Shown: positions 1-9,472 of the stretch, piece by piece
Layout of the letters: every line of letters starts with the position of its first letter
Numbering within the stretch: the first letter of the stretch is position 1
Assembly (NCBI RefSeq): GCF_029690045.1
Contig: NZ_CP121464.1
Span: 4,464,001-4,528,000, forward strand
Reading direction: 5' to 3'
DNA length: 64,000 bases
Origin: Janthinobacterium rivuli
GTDB taxonomy: Bacteria > Pseudomonadota > Gammaproteobacteria > Burkholderiales > Burkholderiaceae_D
Program-made: the position numbers and the translations under genes
Notes under the pieces: generated by a model
What the model was told of the DNA's origin: nothing
The model's input: only the letters and a program-made list of their open reading frames with translations
Databases searched by the model: none

Positions 1-501
1 ATCGGCGCCGTCAGCCGCTCCATCAAAACCCTGCTGGGCCAGGACGGCGCCAGCAGCGGCGCGGCCACCGGCCACGCCGGCTCGAACGACGGCATGGATT
101 GCGCCTTCCTGTGCTACGACACGGCCAGCGCCAGCCTGCGTTTCGCAGGGGCGAAACTGGCGCTGCACGTGGTCGCGCCGGGCGAGGACAGCGTGCGCGC
201 CATCGACGGCGCGCGCATGGGCGTGGGCTATGTCGACACGCCGGCTGGCTACTGCTGGCACAACGAGACGCTGGCCATTCCCGCCGGCAGCCTGCTGTTC
301 CTCACCACCGACGGCTTGCTCGACCAGATCGGCGGCGCGCGCGACATCGCCTACGGCAAGCGCCGCATGCGCGAGCAGCTGCTGGCGCGGCGCGACGCTC
401 CCGCCGGCGACGTGGCGGCGGCCCTGCTGCAGGACAGCGCCGCGTGGCAGGGAGCGCAGCCGCGCCGCGACGACCTGACCTTTTTCTGTTTCCGCCTGTA
501 G
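1..501 (+). CDS. siaA: SpoIIE-type serine phosphatase, SiaA-like (5' end outside window)
   Basis: Open from base 1 in frame, so this is the C-terminal 166 residues of a longer protein. It shows PP2C/SpoIIE phosphatase motifs: GMDCAFL with its metal-binding Asp, LTTDGLLDQIG, and a closing RRDDLTFF segment. In Pseudomonas, SiaA is a membrane PP2C phosphatase that dephosphorylates SiaC. The identity here rests on the three genes directly downstream, which match siaB, siaC and siaD in order. The sensor and membrane part cannot be seen in this window. An unrelated SpoIIE phosphatase is possible but unlikely given the context. Confidence 0.8.
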   Translation: MGAVSRSIKTLLGQDGASSGAATGHAGSNDGMDCAFLCYDTASASLRFAGAKLALHVVAPGEDSVRAIDGARMGVGYVDTPAGYCWHNETLAIPAGSLLFLTTDGLLDQIGGARDIAYGKRRMREQLLARRDAPAGDVAAALLQDSAAWQGAQPRRDDLTFFCFRL

Positions 502-566
502 TTTTGGCGCCATCGCGCCACCTTATCAACAAGAAACCGGGTCACCGGCTAGCCAGGAGCACGGAC

Positions 567-1124
567 GTGCTGTACGAAGAATTCAACGAGTTTTGGGATG
601 TGGCACGCAAGCGCAACATCATCTTTTTTTACGTGGGCTATTTCTCGCAGCACGTGGTGAACGCCATTTCCGAAACCATCAAGGCGCGCCTCGATACGGC
701 CGGCGCGGCCGGGCCCACGCGGCGGCGCATCTTTTCCTCGTTCATCGAAATGTCGCAAAACATCATGCATTATTCCGCCGACAGCCTGACGCCCGATGCG
801 CAGCTGGACCAGCAGATGCGGCGCGGTTCATTCTGTATCGGCACGCGCGGCGACAGTTTTTTTCTGCTGTGCGCCAACCCCGTCTCGACGGACAACGTGG
901 CGCAGATCCGCGCCCGCCTGGAACCGCTGCACACCATGACGATGGAAGAAATCCGCCTCGCCTACAAAAAGGCCTTGCGCGAGGAAGCGCCGGCCGACAG
1001 CAAGGGCGCGGGCCTGGGGTTTCTCACCATGGCGCGCGACGCCAGCGAGCCGCTGGAATTCGAATTCGTCCAGGATCCCCAGGAACCGGGCCACACCATC
1101 TTCTGCATCAAAGCCATCATTTGA
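567..1124 (+). CDS. siaB: SiaB family protein kinase
   Basis: 185 residues. I chose the GTG at 567 because AGGAG lies 8 bases upstream and the conserved sequence begins there; the same frame stays open further upstream, but that part is a shadow of siaA. An N-box-like IEMSQNIMHYS near residue 70 and a glycine motif KGAGLGF near 150 fit the GHKL-type kinase fold of the SiaB (DUF6272) family. SiaB phosphorylates SiaC, opposing SiaA. It lies 65 bp after siaA and 22 bp before siaC, in one apparent operon. Confidence 0.82.
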   Translation: MLYEEFNEFWDVARKRNIIFFYVGYFSQHVVNAISETIKARLDTAGAAGPTRRRIFSSFIEMSQNIMHYSADSLTPDAQLDQQMRRGSFCIGTRGDSFFLLCANPVSTDNVAQIRARLEPLHTMTMEEIRLAYKKALREEAPADSKGAGLGFLTMARDASEPLEFEFVQDPQEPGHTIFCIKAII

Positions 1125-1146
1125 AAGAGCCGACTCAGGAAAGCAT

Positions 1147-1545
1147 ATGCAATTACCGTCACCACTGTTCATCGCCGCGACCCCGAGTTCGCCCGAAATC
1201 GACTTCCGTTTCGAGCAGCACACCCTGTCGATCAAGGGCGAGTCGTATCCGGAAAACGCGGCCGCCTTCTATGGCCCGCTGATCGCCGCCGTGCGCGCCT
1301 ACCTGGAAGGCTGCCGCGAGGCGGCCATCACCGTCAACGTCTCGCTGGCCTACTTCAACAGCTCCAGCACGAAGATGCTGTTTACCCTGTTCGACACCCT
1401 GAACCAGGCGGCCGTCGATGGCAACCAGGTGCGCCTGAACTGGTATCACGACGAGGATGACGACACCATCCTGGAATTCGGCCAGGAGCTGCAGCAGGAC
1501 TTTACGGCGCTGGACTTCCGCGACCATCCCGTGCAGGGCAGCTAG
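1147..1545 (+). CDS. siaC: SiaC family regulatory phosphoprotein (DUF1987)
   Basis: 132 residues, the normal size of the DUF1987 family, with AGGAAAG before the ATG. It contains the family's central SSSTK segment (NSSSTK at residues 71-76), where the phospho-acceptor of Pseudomonas SiaC lies. By analogy the unphosphorylated form binds and activates the diguanylate cyclase SiaD, and phosphorylation by SiaB releases it. It sits between siaB and siaD, with 3 bp to the siaD start, suggesting coupled translation. Confidence 0.85.
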   Translation: MQLPSPLFIAATPSSPEIDFRFEQHTLSIKGESYPENAAAFYGPLIAAVRAYLEGCREAAITVNVSLAYFNSSSTKMLFTLFDTLNQAAVDGNQVRLNWYHDEDDDTILEFGQELQQDFTALDFRDHPVQGS

Positions 1546-1548
1546 GAC

Positions 1549-2289
1549 ATGCGCGCCGCCCTCTCCGAGGCTGGACTGGAGCCAGACCTGTTCACCGTGG
1601 AAGCGGCGGCCCTGGCTGCCGCGCGCCGCATGCACGCCGACGCCAGCGCGTCGGGCGCGGAACAGCGGCGCGTGCTCGGTGAACTGATCATCCACTACGA
1701 GCGGCTGATGCGCGAGACGCGGCGCCTGATCGGCCGCAGCGACCGCGCCGAGCGCGACATGCATCTGCTGAACCGCCAGTTGCAAACCCTGGCCGGCCAG
1801 CTCGAATACCGCGCCACGCACGACCCGCTGACGGGCGCCCTGAACCGCGGCGCCGTGATCGACCACGCCTCGCGCTGCCTGGCGCAGGGCGACATGGCGC
1901 TGATCGTGCTCGACATCGACCTGTTCAAGCAGGTCAACGACGACTTCGGCCATCCGGCCGGCGACGGCGTGATCCAGGCCGTGGTCGACTGCCTGAAAGG
2001 ACTATTGGGACAGGAGACGGCCATCGGCCGGGTCGGCGGCGAAGAGTTTTCCGTCGTCTGGCCCACCTCCTCGCGCGACGACGCGGCGCAAGTGGCGCAG
2101 CGCATCTGCGAGACCGTCGGCCGCCAGCGCCATGCGGCGCCCATCACGCGCGCCATCACCGTCAGCGTGGGCCTGAGCTGGAACCGCGCCGGCACGCCAT
2201 TCGAAACGGCCTATAGCCATGCCGACCAGGCCCTGTACCAGGCCAAGCGCGAAGGACGCAACTGCGTGCGCCAGTGGCTGGAAAGCTGA
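1549..2289 (+). CDS. siaD: Diguanylate cyclase, SiaD-like
   Basis: 246 residues. A helical N-terminal region (about 1-85, predicted coiled coil before the catalytic part) precedes a GGDEF domain with RATHDPLTGALNR near 88-100 and the active-site variant GGEEF at 163-167, which is compatible with activity. The RxxD product-inhibition site usually five residues upstream is absent (the local sequence is GQETAIGRV). There is no membrane segment, so it is probably cytosolic. It should make c-di-GMP under control of SiaC; the operon's known role in Pseudomonas is aggregation and biofilm formation. Confidence 0.85.
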   Translation: MRAALSEAGLEPDLFTVEAAALAAARRMHADASASGAEQRRVLGELIIHYERLMRETRRLIGRSDRAERDMHLLNRQLQTLAGQLEYRATHDPLTGALNRGAVIDHASRCLAQGDMALIVLDIDLFKQVNDDFGHPAGDGVIQAVVDCLKGLLGQETAIGRVGGEEFSVVWPTSSRDDAAQVAQRICETVGRQRHAAPITRAITVSVGLSWNRAGTPFETAYSHADQALYQAKREGRNCVRQWLES

Positions 2290-2297
2290 AGCGGGCC

Positions 2298-3023
2298 TCA
2301 GCGGATATGTTCGCGCGCCATGCTGCCGTCGCGGCGCATGGCCGCCGCGGCGCGCTGCATGGCCGCCACCTGCGCCTCGGGTAATTGCTTGTTGCAGGCG
2401 AGGTAAGTCTGCACGCGGTTAAAAGTCAGCAGCGGCACCACCTTGCCCTCCCACTCCTTGCCGACGAAAGGCTTGCTGCCCACCGCCAGGCCCACGGCCC
2501 ACAGGTCGATGCGCCCGAGCAGCAGCTTTTGCGGATTGAGCCACTCCTGCGTCACGGGCGCCACGTTCATGCCGCGCTGGCGCAGGTAATCGTCGCGCGC
2601 GTCGCCGAGCACCGTGCCGATCACCAGGCCGCGCGCATCATCGAGCGTGCGCAGCGCCAGGTGCCGCTCGGCCAGGCCGTAGAGTATCCATTCCGCTTCG
2701 TTGAGGGGGCCGATCCAGCGAAATTGCGCTTCGCGCTCCTGCGTGCGGCTGGTGGAAAAGATGCAGGTATCAGGCTCGCGCAGCGCCTGCGCGTACGCGC
2801 GCTTCCACGGCAGCAGCTCGATGCGGTAGGAAAGACCGGCGCGCGCCATGATGTCGCGCACCTTGAGCGTTTCCCGTCCCACGACGACATTGCCTTCCAT
2901 CATGCTCGACGGCGGCAAATGCTCGCCGACGATGCGCACGTCTACCGCCGCGGCCAGCGCCGGCATCAGCAGCGCCACTGCCAGCAGCCACGCCATGCTT
3001 GCTTGTTTCATGCTTGCTTTCAT
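2298..3023 (-). CDS. Periplasmic solute-binding protein, SBP_bac_3-like
   Basis: 241 residues with an N-terminal signal peptide (hydrophobic MAWLLAVALLMPALAAA, cleavage near residue 26). The rest resembles extracellular amino-acid-binding proteins (LPWKRAYAQAL, an FSTSRT segment, FRWIGPL). No permease or ATPase lies beside it, so it may be an orphan binding protein or a sensor-like family member rather than part of a complete importer. It is convergent with siaD, with 8 bp between stops. A second ATG four codons downstream is an equally possible start; neither has a strong ribosome site. Confidence 0.65.
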   Translation of the reverse strand: MKASMKQASMAWLLAVALLMPALAAAVDVRIVGEHLPPSSMMEGNVVVGRETLKVRDIMARAGLSYRIELLPWKRAYAQALREPDTCIFSTSRTQEREAQFRWIGPLNEAEWILYGLAERHLALRTLDDARGLVIGTVLGDARDDYLRQRGMNVAPVTQEWLNPQKLLLGRIDLWAVGLAVGSKPFVGKEWEGKVVPLLTFNRVQTYLACNKQLPEAQVAAMQRAAAAMRRDGSMAREHIR

Positions 3024-3168
3024 CTGCTACAGGGGATTGAAGCCGATGTTACCATCGGCTCACCCTGGCATCGCCGCATATTGCCAATTAAACCATATAT
3101 TTTCCGCAGCGTGGCAACAGGCCAACGCCGGGAGAACGCCATGCGGAAGGGGATGGGAGAAATGTAAC

Positions 3169-3264
3169 TGGCGGAAAACAGTAGGAGTCGAACCTACGGG
3201 AGAACGTCTGACGCCCTCCACCGGGTTTGAAGCCCGGCCACATCACCGGATGAGTGTGCTTTCC
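3169..3264 (-). tRNA. selC: tRNA-Sec (anticodon UCA)
   Basis: 96 nt with encoded CCA (complement of 3169-3171). The acceptor stem is 8 bp (GGAAAGCA with UGUUUUCC), the anticodon loop reads CUUCAAA (UCA anticodon), there is a long variable arm, and the T-loop is GGUUCGACUCC. All are hallmarks of bacterial selenocysteine tRNA. It lies 12 bp beyond the selB stop on the same strand, consistent with a selC-selB-selA locus serving the formate dehydrogenase upstream. Confidence 0.97.
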
Positions 3265-3276
3265 GCGGTGCCTGAG

Positions 3277-5232
3277 CTAGCTGCTGGGCAAGGCTGGCGT
3301 ATAGGACCACAGCGCTTGCGGGCGTAATAGATGCCCATTGCCAACACGGCGAGTATAACCGACGCGGTCAAAGAATTCCAAGACCTGGATCGCCCGCTTG
3401 CGGCCCAGGCCGCTGGCGTCGCGGAAGGTGGCCGCGCCCACAGCGCCGGAACCGGGCGCCAGGCCCTCGTCCAGCTCCGTTTTTTCGGCCAGTGCTCTCA
3501 CCAGTTGCGCCAGCTCGGCCAAGGCCGACGGATGGTAGAACAGGTCGTGCACGACCTGGCTGATCTGCCCTGCCTTGGCGAGTTTGCGTAACAGCTTGCG
3601 CGTCTCGTCCTCGGCCAGGCCGAAGCCGCGCGCCAGGTCGCGCGTCCACGGTGGATCGAAGCGCCCCTGCTCCAACGCGGCCAGCAAGGGTTCGGCCACT
3701 GCCTGCTCCTGCGGCGTCAGTTCCACGCTGTGCGCCGGCAAGTGCAGGCTGGCGCCGCGTGCGAGGATCTCGCCACGTGCCAGCAAGCCTTCGACCAGAT
3801 GGCTCCACAAGGCGTCTTCCATCTCGGCGTCGACGATGCGTTTCAAACGCCACAGTTCCGGCCCCGCCTCGTCGGGCGCGCGCGCATGGAAGGTTTCCAA
3901 TGCTGCCATCACGCGCGCCTCCAGCGCCAGCAACGCGGCCGGCGCCAGCAGCAGGGCGTCGCCACCGCGCAGGGCGATGCGCCGCGTGTCGGACGGCAGC
4001 GCCAGGGCGTCCGCCGGCAACAGGGACAGGCGCACCAGCAGCGATTCGCGCAGCCCCAGCGGACTTTGCGCCAGCAGGGCCGCATAGTCGCCGTGCGCGA
4101 TGAACGCGGCCAGCGCATCGAGCCACGCCAGCCTGGCCGGACTGCGGCGCTTGCGCGCGGGGCCGAACGGATCGAGCACCATGCCGCCGCCCACCGTTTG
4201 CGTCGCTTGCGCATTGCGCACGACAAAGCGGTCGCCCGGCACGCCGTGCATCGGCGCGTCGAACACCAGCTGTACCCTGCCCGTCTGCCCCGGCGACAGG
4301 GTTTCGCCATCGAGCATGACGGCGCGCGCCAGCTGGTGCGCCGCACCCAGGTGCACGTGCAGCGGCGACCAGGCTTTCAGCTGCACGCCCGCGTCGGGCA
4401 GCAGGGTCAGTTCCACGTCGAGGCGTTCGGAGCACTGCGCCAGCGCGGGCGCGACGATCCAGTTGCCCCGCTCGATGCGCTCGCGGTCGATGCCGGCCAG
4501 GTTCAGCGCCAATCTCTGGCCCGCCATGCCCGTCCCGGCTGCGCGGTTCTGCGCATGGATGCTGCGCACGCGCGCCTGTGCATCGCCGGGCGCCAGCTGC
4601 AGCATGTCGCCCACCTGTACGCATCCCGCCAGCGCCGTGCCGGTGACGATGGTGCCCTGCCCCGACAAGGTGAACACGCGGTCCACGCCGAGGCGAAACA
4701 GGCGCCGCTCGTCACGCTGCGGCAGGCTGCGCGCCACCTGCGTCAGGTGCGCCAGCAAGGCGGCCACGCCCGCATCGTCGTCGCGATTGGCGGCGGTGGG
4801 AAAGATCGGACTGCCCGCCAGCGGCGTGCCAGCCAGCAGTGCTTCGATGTCCGCCTCCACCTGCGCCACGCGGGCGCCGTCGGCGCGGTCGATCTTGGTC
4901 AGCGCCACGGCGCCGCGCGTCACACCGAGCAGCTGCAAGATGGCCAGGTGTTCGTGCGTCTGCGGCATGATGCCGTCGTCGGCCGCCACCACGAGCAAGG
5001 CGAAATCGATGCCCGTCACGCCGGAAGCCATGGTGCGGATGAATTTTTCGTGACCGGGCACGTCGATCACACCCAGCACGGTGCCATCCGCCAGCGGCAG
5101 GTAGGCGTAGCCCAGTTCTATCGAAATGCCGCGCGCCTGCTCTTCCTTCAGGCGGTCCGTGTGCACGCCCGTCAGCGCACGCGTGAGGGTCGTCTTGCCA
5201 TGGTCGATATGGCCCGCGGTGCCGACGATCAT
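3277..5232 (-). CDS. selB: Selenocysteine-specific translation elongation factor SelB
   Basis: 651 residues from the ATG at 5232; the frame stays open further upstream but that part is a shadow of selA. N-terminal translational GTPase: P-loop GHIDHGKT near residue 7, DVPGHEKF switch II, and TKID for base recognition. The C-terminal third has the repeated winged-helix folds that bind the SECIS hairpin. SelB delivers Sec-tRNA(Sec) to UGA codons in place of EF-Tu. The ATG overlaps the selA stop by 3 bases (ATGA, translational coupling). Confidence 0.97.
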   Translation of the reverse strand: MIVGTAGHIDHGKTTLTRALTGVHTDRLKEEQARGISIELGYAYLPLADGTVLGVIDVPGHEKFIRTMASGVTGIDFALLVVAADDGIMPQTHEHLAILQLLGVTRGAVALTKIDRADGARVAQVEADIEALLAGTPLAGSPIFPTAANRDDDAGVAALLAHLTQVARSLPQRDERRLFRLGVDRVFTLSGQGTIVTGTALAGCVQVGDMLQLAPGDAQARVRSIHAQNRAAGTGMAGQRLALNLAGIDRERIERGNWIVAPALAQCSERLDVELTLLPDAGVQLKAWSPLHVHLGAAHQLARAVMLDGETLSPGQTGRVQLVFDAPMHGVPGDRFVVRNAQATQTVGGGMVLDPFGPARKRRSPARLAWLDALAAFIAHGDYAALLAQSPLGLRESLLVRLSLLPADALALPSDTRRIALRGGDALLLAPAALLALEARVMAALETFHARAPDEAGPELWRLKRIVDAEMEDALWSHLVEGLLARGEILARGASLHLPAHSVELTPQEQAVAEPLLAALEQGRFDPPWTRDLARGFGLAEDETRKLLRKLAKAGQISQVVHDLFYHPSALAELAQLVRALAEKTELDEGLAPGSGAVGAATFRDASGLGRKRAIQVLEFFDRVGYTRRVGNGHLLRPQALWSYTPALPSS

Positions 5233-6650
5233 GCGGACAACTCGGCGAGCTGCGCGATGAAGGCCGTCTCGTGCGCCGCTTCCAGGCAGCGCAGATCGAG
5301 CCACAGGGTGTCTTGCCCGATGCGCCCGATCACGGGGCACGGCAAGGCGCGCAAACGCTGTTCCAGCACGCCCAGGGGATTGCTCAGACGCGAGCCAGGC
5401 GCGCTGCGGATGGCCAGGCCAAAGCTGGGCAGCTGGTCGACGGGCAAGGCGCCGCTGCCGATCTGGCTTTTCATCGCTTCGGCGGTGACCACATAGGCGG
5501 CACCAAGTACGCCTTGCAGCAGCGGCAGCACGGTTTGCGCCTGCGCGCGCATGGCGCAAGCGGGACGCGTCAGCAAACGCAAGGTGCTCAAACGTTCGGC
5601 CAGCAAGTCCGGCGCGCGGTACAGCTGCAGCACGGGCGCCAAGGCGGCCAGGGTCAGCTTGCCGACCCGCAGTGCGCGTTTCAATGGATTGCGCTTGATC
5701 TTCGCGATCAGATCGGCGCGCCCGACGATGACGCCGCATTGCGGACCACCCAGCAGCTTGTCGCCGCTGAAGGTCACCAGGTCGGCGCCCGCCTCGATGG
5801 TTTCGCGCACCGTCGTTTCATGCGGCAGCCCGTATTGCGCCAGGTCGACCAGGGTGCCGCTACCCAGGTCGACGGCCGTGGGAATGGCATGTTTTGCCGC
5901 CAGCGGCACCAGTTCGTCCAGCTCCACACTTTTCGTGAAACCGGTGATCGCGTAATTGCTGCAGTGGACCTTCATCAGCAGGCTGGTATGTTCATTGATC
6001 CCGTTCGCATAGTCGGCCAGGTGCGTGCGATTCGTGCTGCCCACTTCACGCAGCACGGCGCCCGCGCGCGTCATCACATCGGGGATGCGGAAGGCGCCGC
6101 CGATTTCCACCAGCTCGCCGCGCGAGACGACGACTTCCTTGTTCTGCGCCAGGGTGTTCAACATCAGCAGCACGGCGGCCGCATTGTTGTTGACGATGGT
6201 GGCCGCTTCGGCCCCCGTCAGCTCGCGCAGCAATTCCTCGACCAGGTCGTCGCGGTCGCCGCGCTTGCCCGTTTCCAGGTCGAATTCCAGATTCATCGGC
6301 CACTGCAGCGCTTCCACCACGGCTTGCACGGCCGTATCGGGCAGCAGTGCGCGGCCCAGGTTCGTGTGCAGCACGGTGCCCGTCAGGTTGAAGACGGCGC
6401 GCAGCTGCGAGCGCGATTGCGCCTGCAGCCGGTCGGCCACCTGCGCGACGATGGCGGCAATCGATGCGTCCTCCTCATCGAATTCACCAAACACTGCGCC
6501 CGCCAGCATGGCCGTGCGCAGTTCGGCCAGCACGGCGCGCGCGCAGGCCAGGGTCTGCACGCGGCCGTAGTGTGCTATCAGGGCCAGGCAAGCCGCGTCG
6601 CCCAGGATGCGGTCTACCGACGGCAGGCGCACGGTTTGCCCCGTCGTCAT
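5229..6650 (-). CDS. selA: L-seryl-tRNA(Sec) selenium transferase
   Basis: 473 residues, the usual length. A PLP-dependent fold-type I enzyme that converts Ser-tRNA(Sec) to Sec-tRNA(Sec) using selenophosphate. The PLP-lysine region is [11 protein letters not shown]; the conserved VNNNAAA and GSTNRTH segments are present. It overlaps fdhE upstream by 4 bp and selB downstream by 4 bp, so fdhE-selA-selB are translationally coupled. The selenophosphate synthetase gene selD is not in this window. Confidence 0.97.
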   Translation of the reverse strand: MTTGQTVRLPSVDRILGDAACLALIAHYGRVQTLACARAVLAELRTAMLAGAVFGEFDEEDASIAAIVAQVADRLQAQSRSQLRAVFNLTGTVLHTNLGRALLPDTAVQAVVEALQWPMNLEFDLETGKRGDRDDLVEELLRELTGAEAATIVNNNAAAVLLMLNTLAQNKEVVVSRGELVEIGGAFRIPDVMTRAGAVLREVGSTNRTHLADYANGINEHTSLLMKVHCSNYAITGFTKSVELDELVPLAAKHAIPTAVDLGSGTLVDLAQYGLPHETTVRETIEAGADLVTFSGDKLLGGPQCGVIVGRADLIAKIKRNPLKRALRVGKLTLAALAPVLQLYRAPDLLAERLSTLRLLTRPACAMRAQAQTVLPLLQGVLGAAYVVTAEAMKSQIGSGALPVDQLPSFGLAIRSAPGSRLSNPLGVLEQRLRALPCPVIGRIGQDTLWLDLRCLEAAHETAFIAQLAELSA

Positions 6651-7702
6651 GACTGCTGGCCCTCGCTGTTTTCATTCTTTCCCAGCCACAGTAACGGATT
6701 GCCGCTGGCGCGCTGGTAACCCGCCTCACCCACCAGCAGGTCGAGCATCAGGCTGGCCAGGTCGTCGGCCAGCGGTTCGACGTTGTAATCGTGTTCCTGG
6801 TTGAAGACCTTGCGATACGTATGGCAATCGTCGCAGGTTTCCGCGCGCGCCACTTTTTTCGGATCGTTCGCCTTGTTGAGCAATTTGTCGTCCTTCGCCG
6901 TCACCGGGTCGAACGGCTTTGCGTCGGCCGCGTCCAGGCCCTGGTAGGCGATCTTGCCATTCTGTTCGCAGGTCGAGCACTTGACGCGCACCATATGCCA
7001 TTCGCTTTCGCAAATGCCGCAGTGCAGGTAGCGGTAACCTTGCGACTGGCCGCCGATGCGGATCACGCTGGCGACGGGGTGCGAACCGCAGACGGGGCAC
7101 AGGGTGCCCGTTTCCAGGTCCGGCACGCGCGCGGCGCGCAATTGGCTGGCCGACACCGACCACAAAATTTGCAGCGCGGCCGCGACGAACGGCGCATGCA
7201 TGGGATTGAGGTTGTCGCCGTTTTCATCGAGCACGGCGTCGGCGCAGGCGTCCAGCGCTGGCGCGTCGAGCGCGCGCAATTGCGCCAGCACCTGCGTCAG
7301 GCCGCCCGACAGGGCCGGCTGGCTTGCGGCCGTGGTGGCCAGTTCATCGAGCAGGCTGGCGAAAATGTCGCGCCAGACGGGCGGACGGGCGCCGCTGACG
7401 GGCAGCACGGGCATGCGGTGCTGGATGGCGCGGCGCAGCGCGTCCGGGTCGGCGGCAGGCACGGCGCCGGGCGCCAGTTTTCCCACCACGACGGCTTGCG
7501 CATCGGCCAGCGCGGCCATCAGCACCAGGTAGCCCTGCATGCCCGCGTCGACGGGGATGCCCTTGATCTTACCCTGCGCCAGTTCGCGCAAGCGCAAGGC
7601 GCGCGCCGTAAACAGGCTGTCAGGCTGCGGCAGCAGCAGGCGCGGAATCGCGTTGTGATCCAGGCCTTCGATTTCGCCTGGCTGAAGAATGCGTTGTACC
7701 AA
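6647..7702 (-). CDS. fdhE: Formate dehydrogenase accessory protein FdhE
   Basis: 351 residues, somewhat longer than E. coli FdhE. The C-terminal half carries four CxxC pairs (CPVC, CGIC, CSTC, CDDC), the rubredoxin-like metal site of the family. FdhE is a cytoplasmic factor needed for maturation or activity of respiratory formate dehydrogenases. The start appears to be TTG at 7702 with GGGAAAA upstream; no in-frame ATG lies close by, so the exact start is uncertain. It is placed between fdoI and selA, linking structural genes to the Sec machinery. Confidence 0.93.
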   Translation of the reverse strand: MVQRILQPGEIEGLDHNAIPRLLLPQPDSLFTARALRLRELAQGKIKGIPVDAGMQGYLVLMAALADAQAVVVGKLAPGAVPAADPDALRRAIQHRMPVLPVSGARPPVWRDIFASLLDELATTAASQPALSGGLTQVLAQLRALDAPALDACADAVLDENGDNLNPMHAPFVAAALQILWSVSASQLRAARVPDLETGTLCPVCGSHPVASVIRIGGQSQGYRYLHCGICESEWHMVRVKCSTCEQNGKIAYQGLDAADAKPFDPVTAKDDKLLNKANDPKKVARAETCDDCHTYRKVFNQEHDYNVEPLADDLASLMLDLLVGEAGYQRASGNPLLWLGKNENSEGQQS

Positions 7703-7785
7703 TGGAGTTTTCCCATCAAAAAAGGCAAGGCAGAGCCAGCGGATTTGGCTGTGCTGTCAAAGTATTTTAATCGATAAAAAGAAAG

Positions 7786-7809
7786 GGGCCAGTCTTGGGG
7801 GACTGGCCC
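7786..7809 (-). terminator. Hairpin terminator after fdoI
   Basis: A 9-bp stem (GGGCCAGTC with GACTGGCCC) and 6-nt loop; on the minus strand it is followed by a T-rich run (the plus strand reads ATAAAAAGAAA to the left). It lies between the fdoI stop and fdhE and could separate fdoGHI transcripts from fdhE-selAB or attenuate read-through. Confidence 0.6.
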
Positions 7810-7838
7810 TGGCATACGAAAACGCCGGCGGCGGAGCA

Positions 7839-7869
7839 TGTCGGCTTACGCGAAGCTAAGCCGACCTAC
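7839..7869. repeat. REP-like palindromic intergenic repeat
   Basis: GTCGGCTTA (7840-7848) and TAAGCCGAC (7857-7865) form a 9-bp stem around CGCGAAGC, flanked by TG and CTAC. From memory, this type of GTAGGTCGG-nTTA-GCG palindrome recurs between genes in Oxalobacteraceae; copy number was not checked here. It lies 8 bp past the fdoI stop and may stabilise the 3' end of the fdoGHI message. Confidence 0.55.
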
Positions 7870-7877
7870 CCTACTGC

Positions 7878-8549
7878 CTACTTTCTCGTATTACGCACCA
7901 CCGATTCAAACCACTTCGGATGATGCTTGCGCGCCCAGCCATAGGTGACGGTGCCGCGCACCATGGCGCCGATCGAGCCCTTGACCCACAGGGCCGCATA
8001 AATGTGCACGATGATGGCGCAGATGATGGCGAACGCGCAACCGGCATGCAGCAAGGCGGCAAAGCGCACCACGTCGATCGGGAAATAGAACGCGAAATAC
8101 GCGCGCCAGATCACGACGCCCGACAGCAGCAAGCCGATCATGCTGGCCAGCAGCACGAAGAACAGGATCTTCTGGCCGGCATTGTATTTGCCGATCTTTG
8201 GAAGCTTCTCTTCGCGGTTATTGAGCACGTCGTCCATCTGTTTCAGCCACTGCTTGTCACCGTCCTCGAACTTGTTGTGGTGCCAGAAGCGCACCACGAG
8301 GATCGCGAACGAGACGAACATCACCAGGCCGGCAAACGGATGCAAAATGCGCGTCCATTGCCCGCCGCCGAACAGATTCGCCAGCCACGCCATCGACGGA
8401 TGGAACATGGCCAGACCGGACAGGGCCAGCATGACGAAGGTGATGGCGGTCACCCAGTGATTCGTGCGCTCGTTGGGGTTGTAGCGTTCGATCAAGGGAT
8501 TGCCATCCTTGTCGCGCAGCTTGCCATCGTGAAGTTCACTATGCTTCAT
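7878..8549 (-). CDS. fdoI: Formate dehydrogenase gamma subunit, cytochrome b556
   Basis: 223 residues from the ATG at 8549 with an excellent GGGAGGAA upstream; the longer reading to 8600 is not needed. Four hydrophobic segments (about 30-48, 70-90, 125-145, 165-190) with conserved His residues ([28 protein letters not shown]) match the di-heme quinol-reducing subunit that passes electrons from formate to menaquinone or ubiquinone. The start overlaps the end of fdoH by 11 bp. Confidence 0.93.
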   Translation of the reverse strand: MKHSELHDGKLRDKDGNPLIERYNPNERTNHWVTAITFVMLALSGLAMFHPSMAWLANLFGGGQWTRILHPFAGLVMFVSFAILVVRFWHHNKFEDGDKQWLKQMDDVLNNREEKLPKIGKYNAGQKILFFVLLASMIGLLLSGVVIWRAYFAFYFPIDVVRFAALLHAGCAFAIICAIIVHIYAALWVKGSIGAMVRGTVTYGWARKHHPKWFESVVRNTRK

Positions 8550-9459
8550 GCTGTTCCTCCCGGATGCGCTTGGCCTCTTCCAGCGCTTCGTGCTCTTCAT
8601 CCTTGCTCACTTCGTTCGGACCGACACGCGTGTAGTGGAACAGGCCCGCCAGCGCCGTGGCAGCCATGCCGGCCACCGCCAGCGGCTTGGACCAGCCCTT
8701 CCAGAAGCCCACCATCGGGCTGATGCGCGGGCGTTCCGGCAAGTTCGAATACAGCTTCGGCTTGTCGGCATGGTGCAGCACGTACATCACGTGCGTGCCG
8801 CCCACGCCCAGCGGATCGTACAGGCCTGCGTTTTCGAAACCGCGCGACTTCAGGTCGACGATGCGCTCTTCCGCATGCACCTTCATGTCTTCCTTGGTGC
8901 CGAACACGATGGCGCCCGTCGGGCACGTTTTCACGCAGGCCGGTTCCTGGCCCACGGCGACGCGGTCCGAACAGAGCGTGCACTTGTAGGCGCGGTCGTC
9001 CTTTTTCGAAATGCGGGGCACGTCGAAAGGACAGCCGGCCACGCAGTAGCCGCAACCGATGCAGTTTTCCTGGTGGAAATCCACGATGCCGTTCGTGTAC
9101 TGCACGATGGCGCCCGGCGCCGGACAGGCTTTCAGACAGCCCGGATCCTCGCAGTGCATGCAGCCATCCTTGCGGATCAGCCATTCGAGGTTGCCGTCGT
9201 TGTTTTCGTGTTCGGCAAAACGCATCACCGTCCACGATTGCGGCGTCAGGTCCGTCGGATTGTCATAGGTGCCATGGTTTTCGCCGACTTCGTCACGCAA
9301 GTCGTTCCATTCCATGCACGCCGTCTGGCAAGCCTTGCAGCCGATGCATTTCGACACATCGATCAGCTTGGCCACGGTGCCCGTCACCGGGCTGCGCGCT
9401 TGCGGCGGGGTCACCGTGGTCGCCGACAAGCGCCGGATATCTAAGGATTGCAGTGCCAT
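8539..9459 (-). CDS. fdoH: Formate dehydrogenase beta subunit, 4x[4Fe-4S]
   Basis: 306 residues. Four cysteine clusters are visible: [35 protein letters not shown] and CTLCSDR...CVKTC, enough for four [4Fe-4S] centres that wire the alpha subunit to the cytochrome. A single C-terminal transmembrane helix (about residues 260-278) anchors it on the periplasmic face with FdoG, as in E. coli FdnH/FdoH. It lies 13 bp after fdoG and is co-transcribed. Confidence 0.96.
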   Translation of the reverse strand: MALQSLDIRRLSATTVTPPQARSPVTGTVAKLIDVSKCIGCKACQTACMEWNDLRDEVGENHGTYDNPTDLTPQSWTVMRFAEHENNDGNLEWLIRKDGCMHCEDPGCLKACPAPGAIVQYTNGIVDFHQENCIGCGYCVAGCPFDVPRISKKDDRAYKCTLCSDRVAVGQEPACVKTCPTGAIVFGTKEDMKVHAEERIVDLKSRGFENAGLYDPLGVGGTHVMYVLHHADKPKLYSNLPERPRISPMVGFWKGWSKPLAVAGMAATALAGLFHYTRVGPNEVSKDEEHEALEEAKRIREEQHEA

Positions 9460-9472
9460 TATTGAGCTCCCA

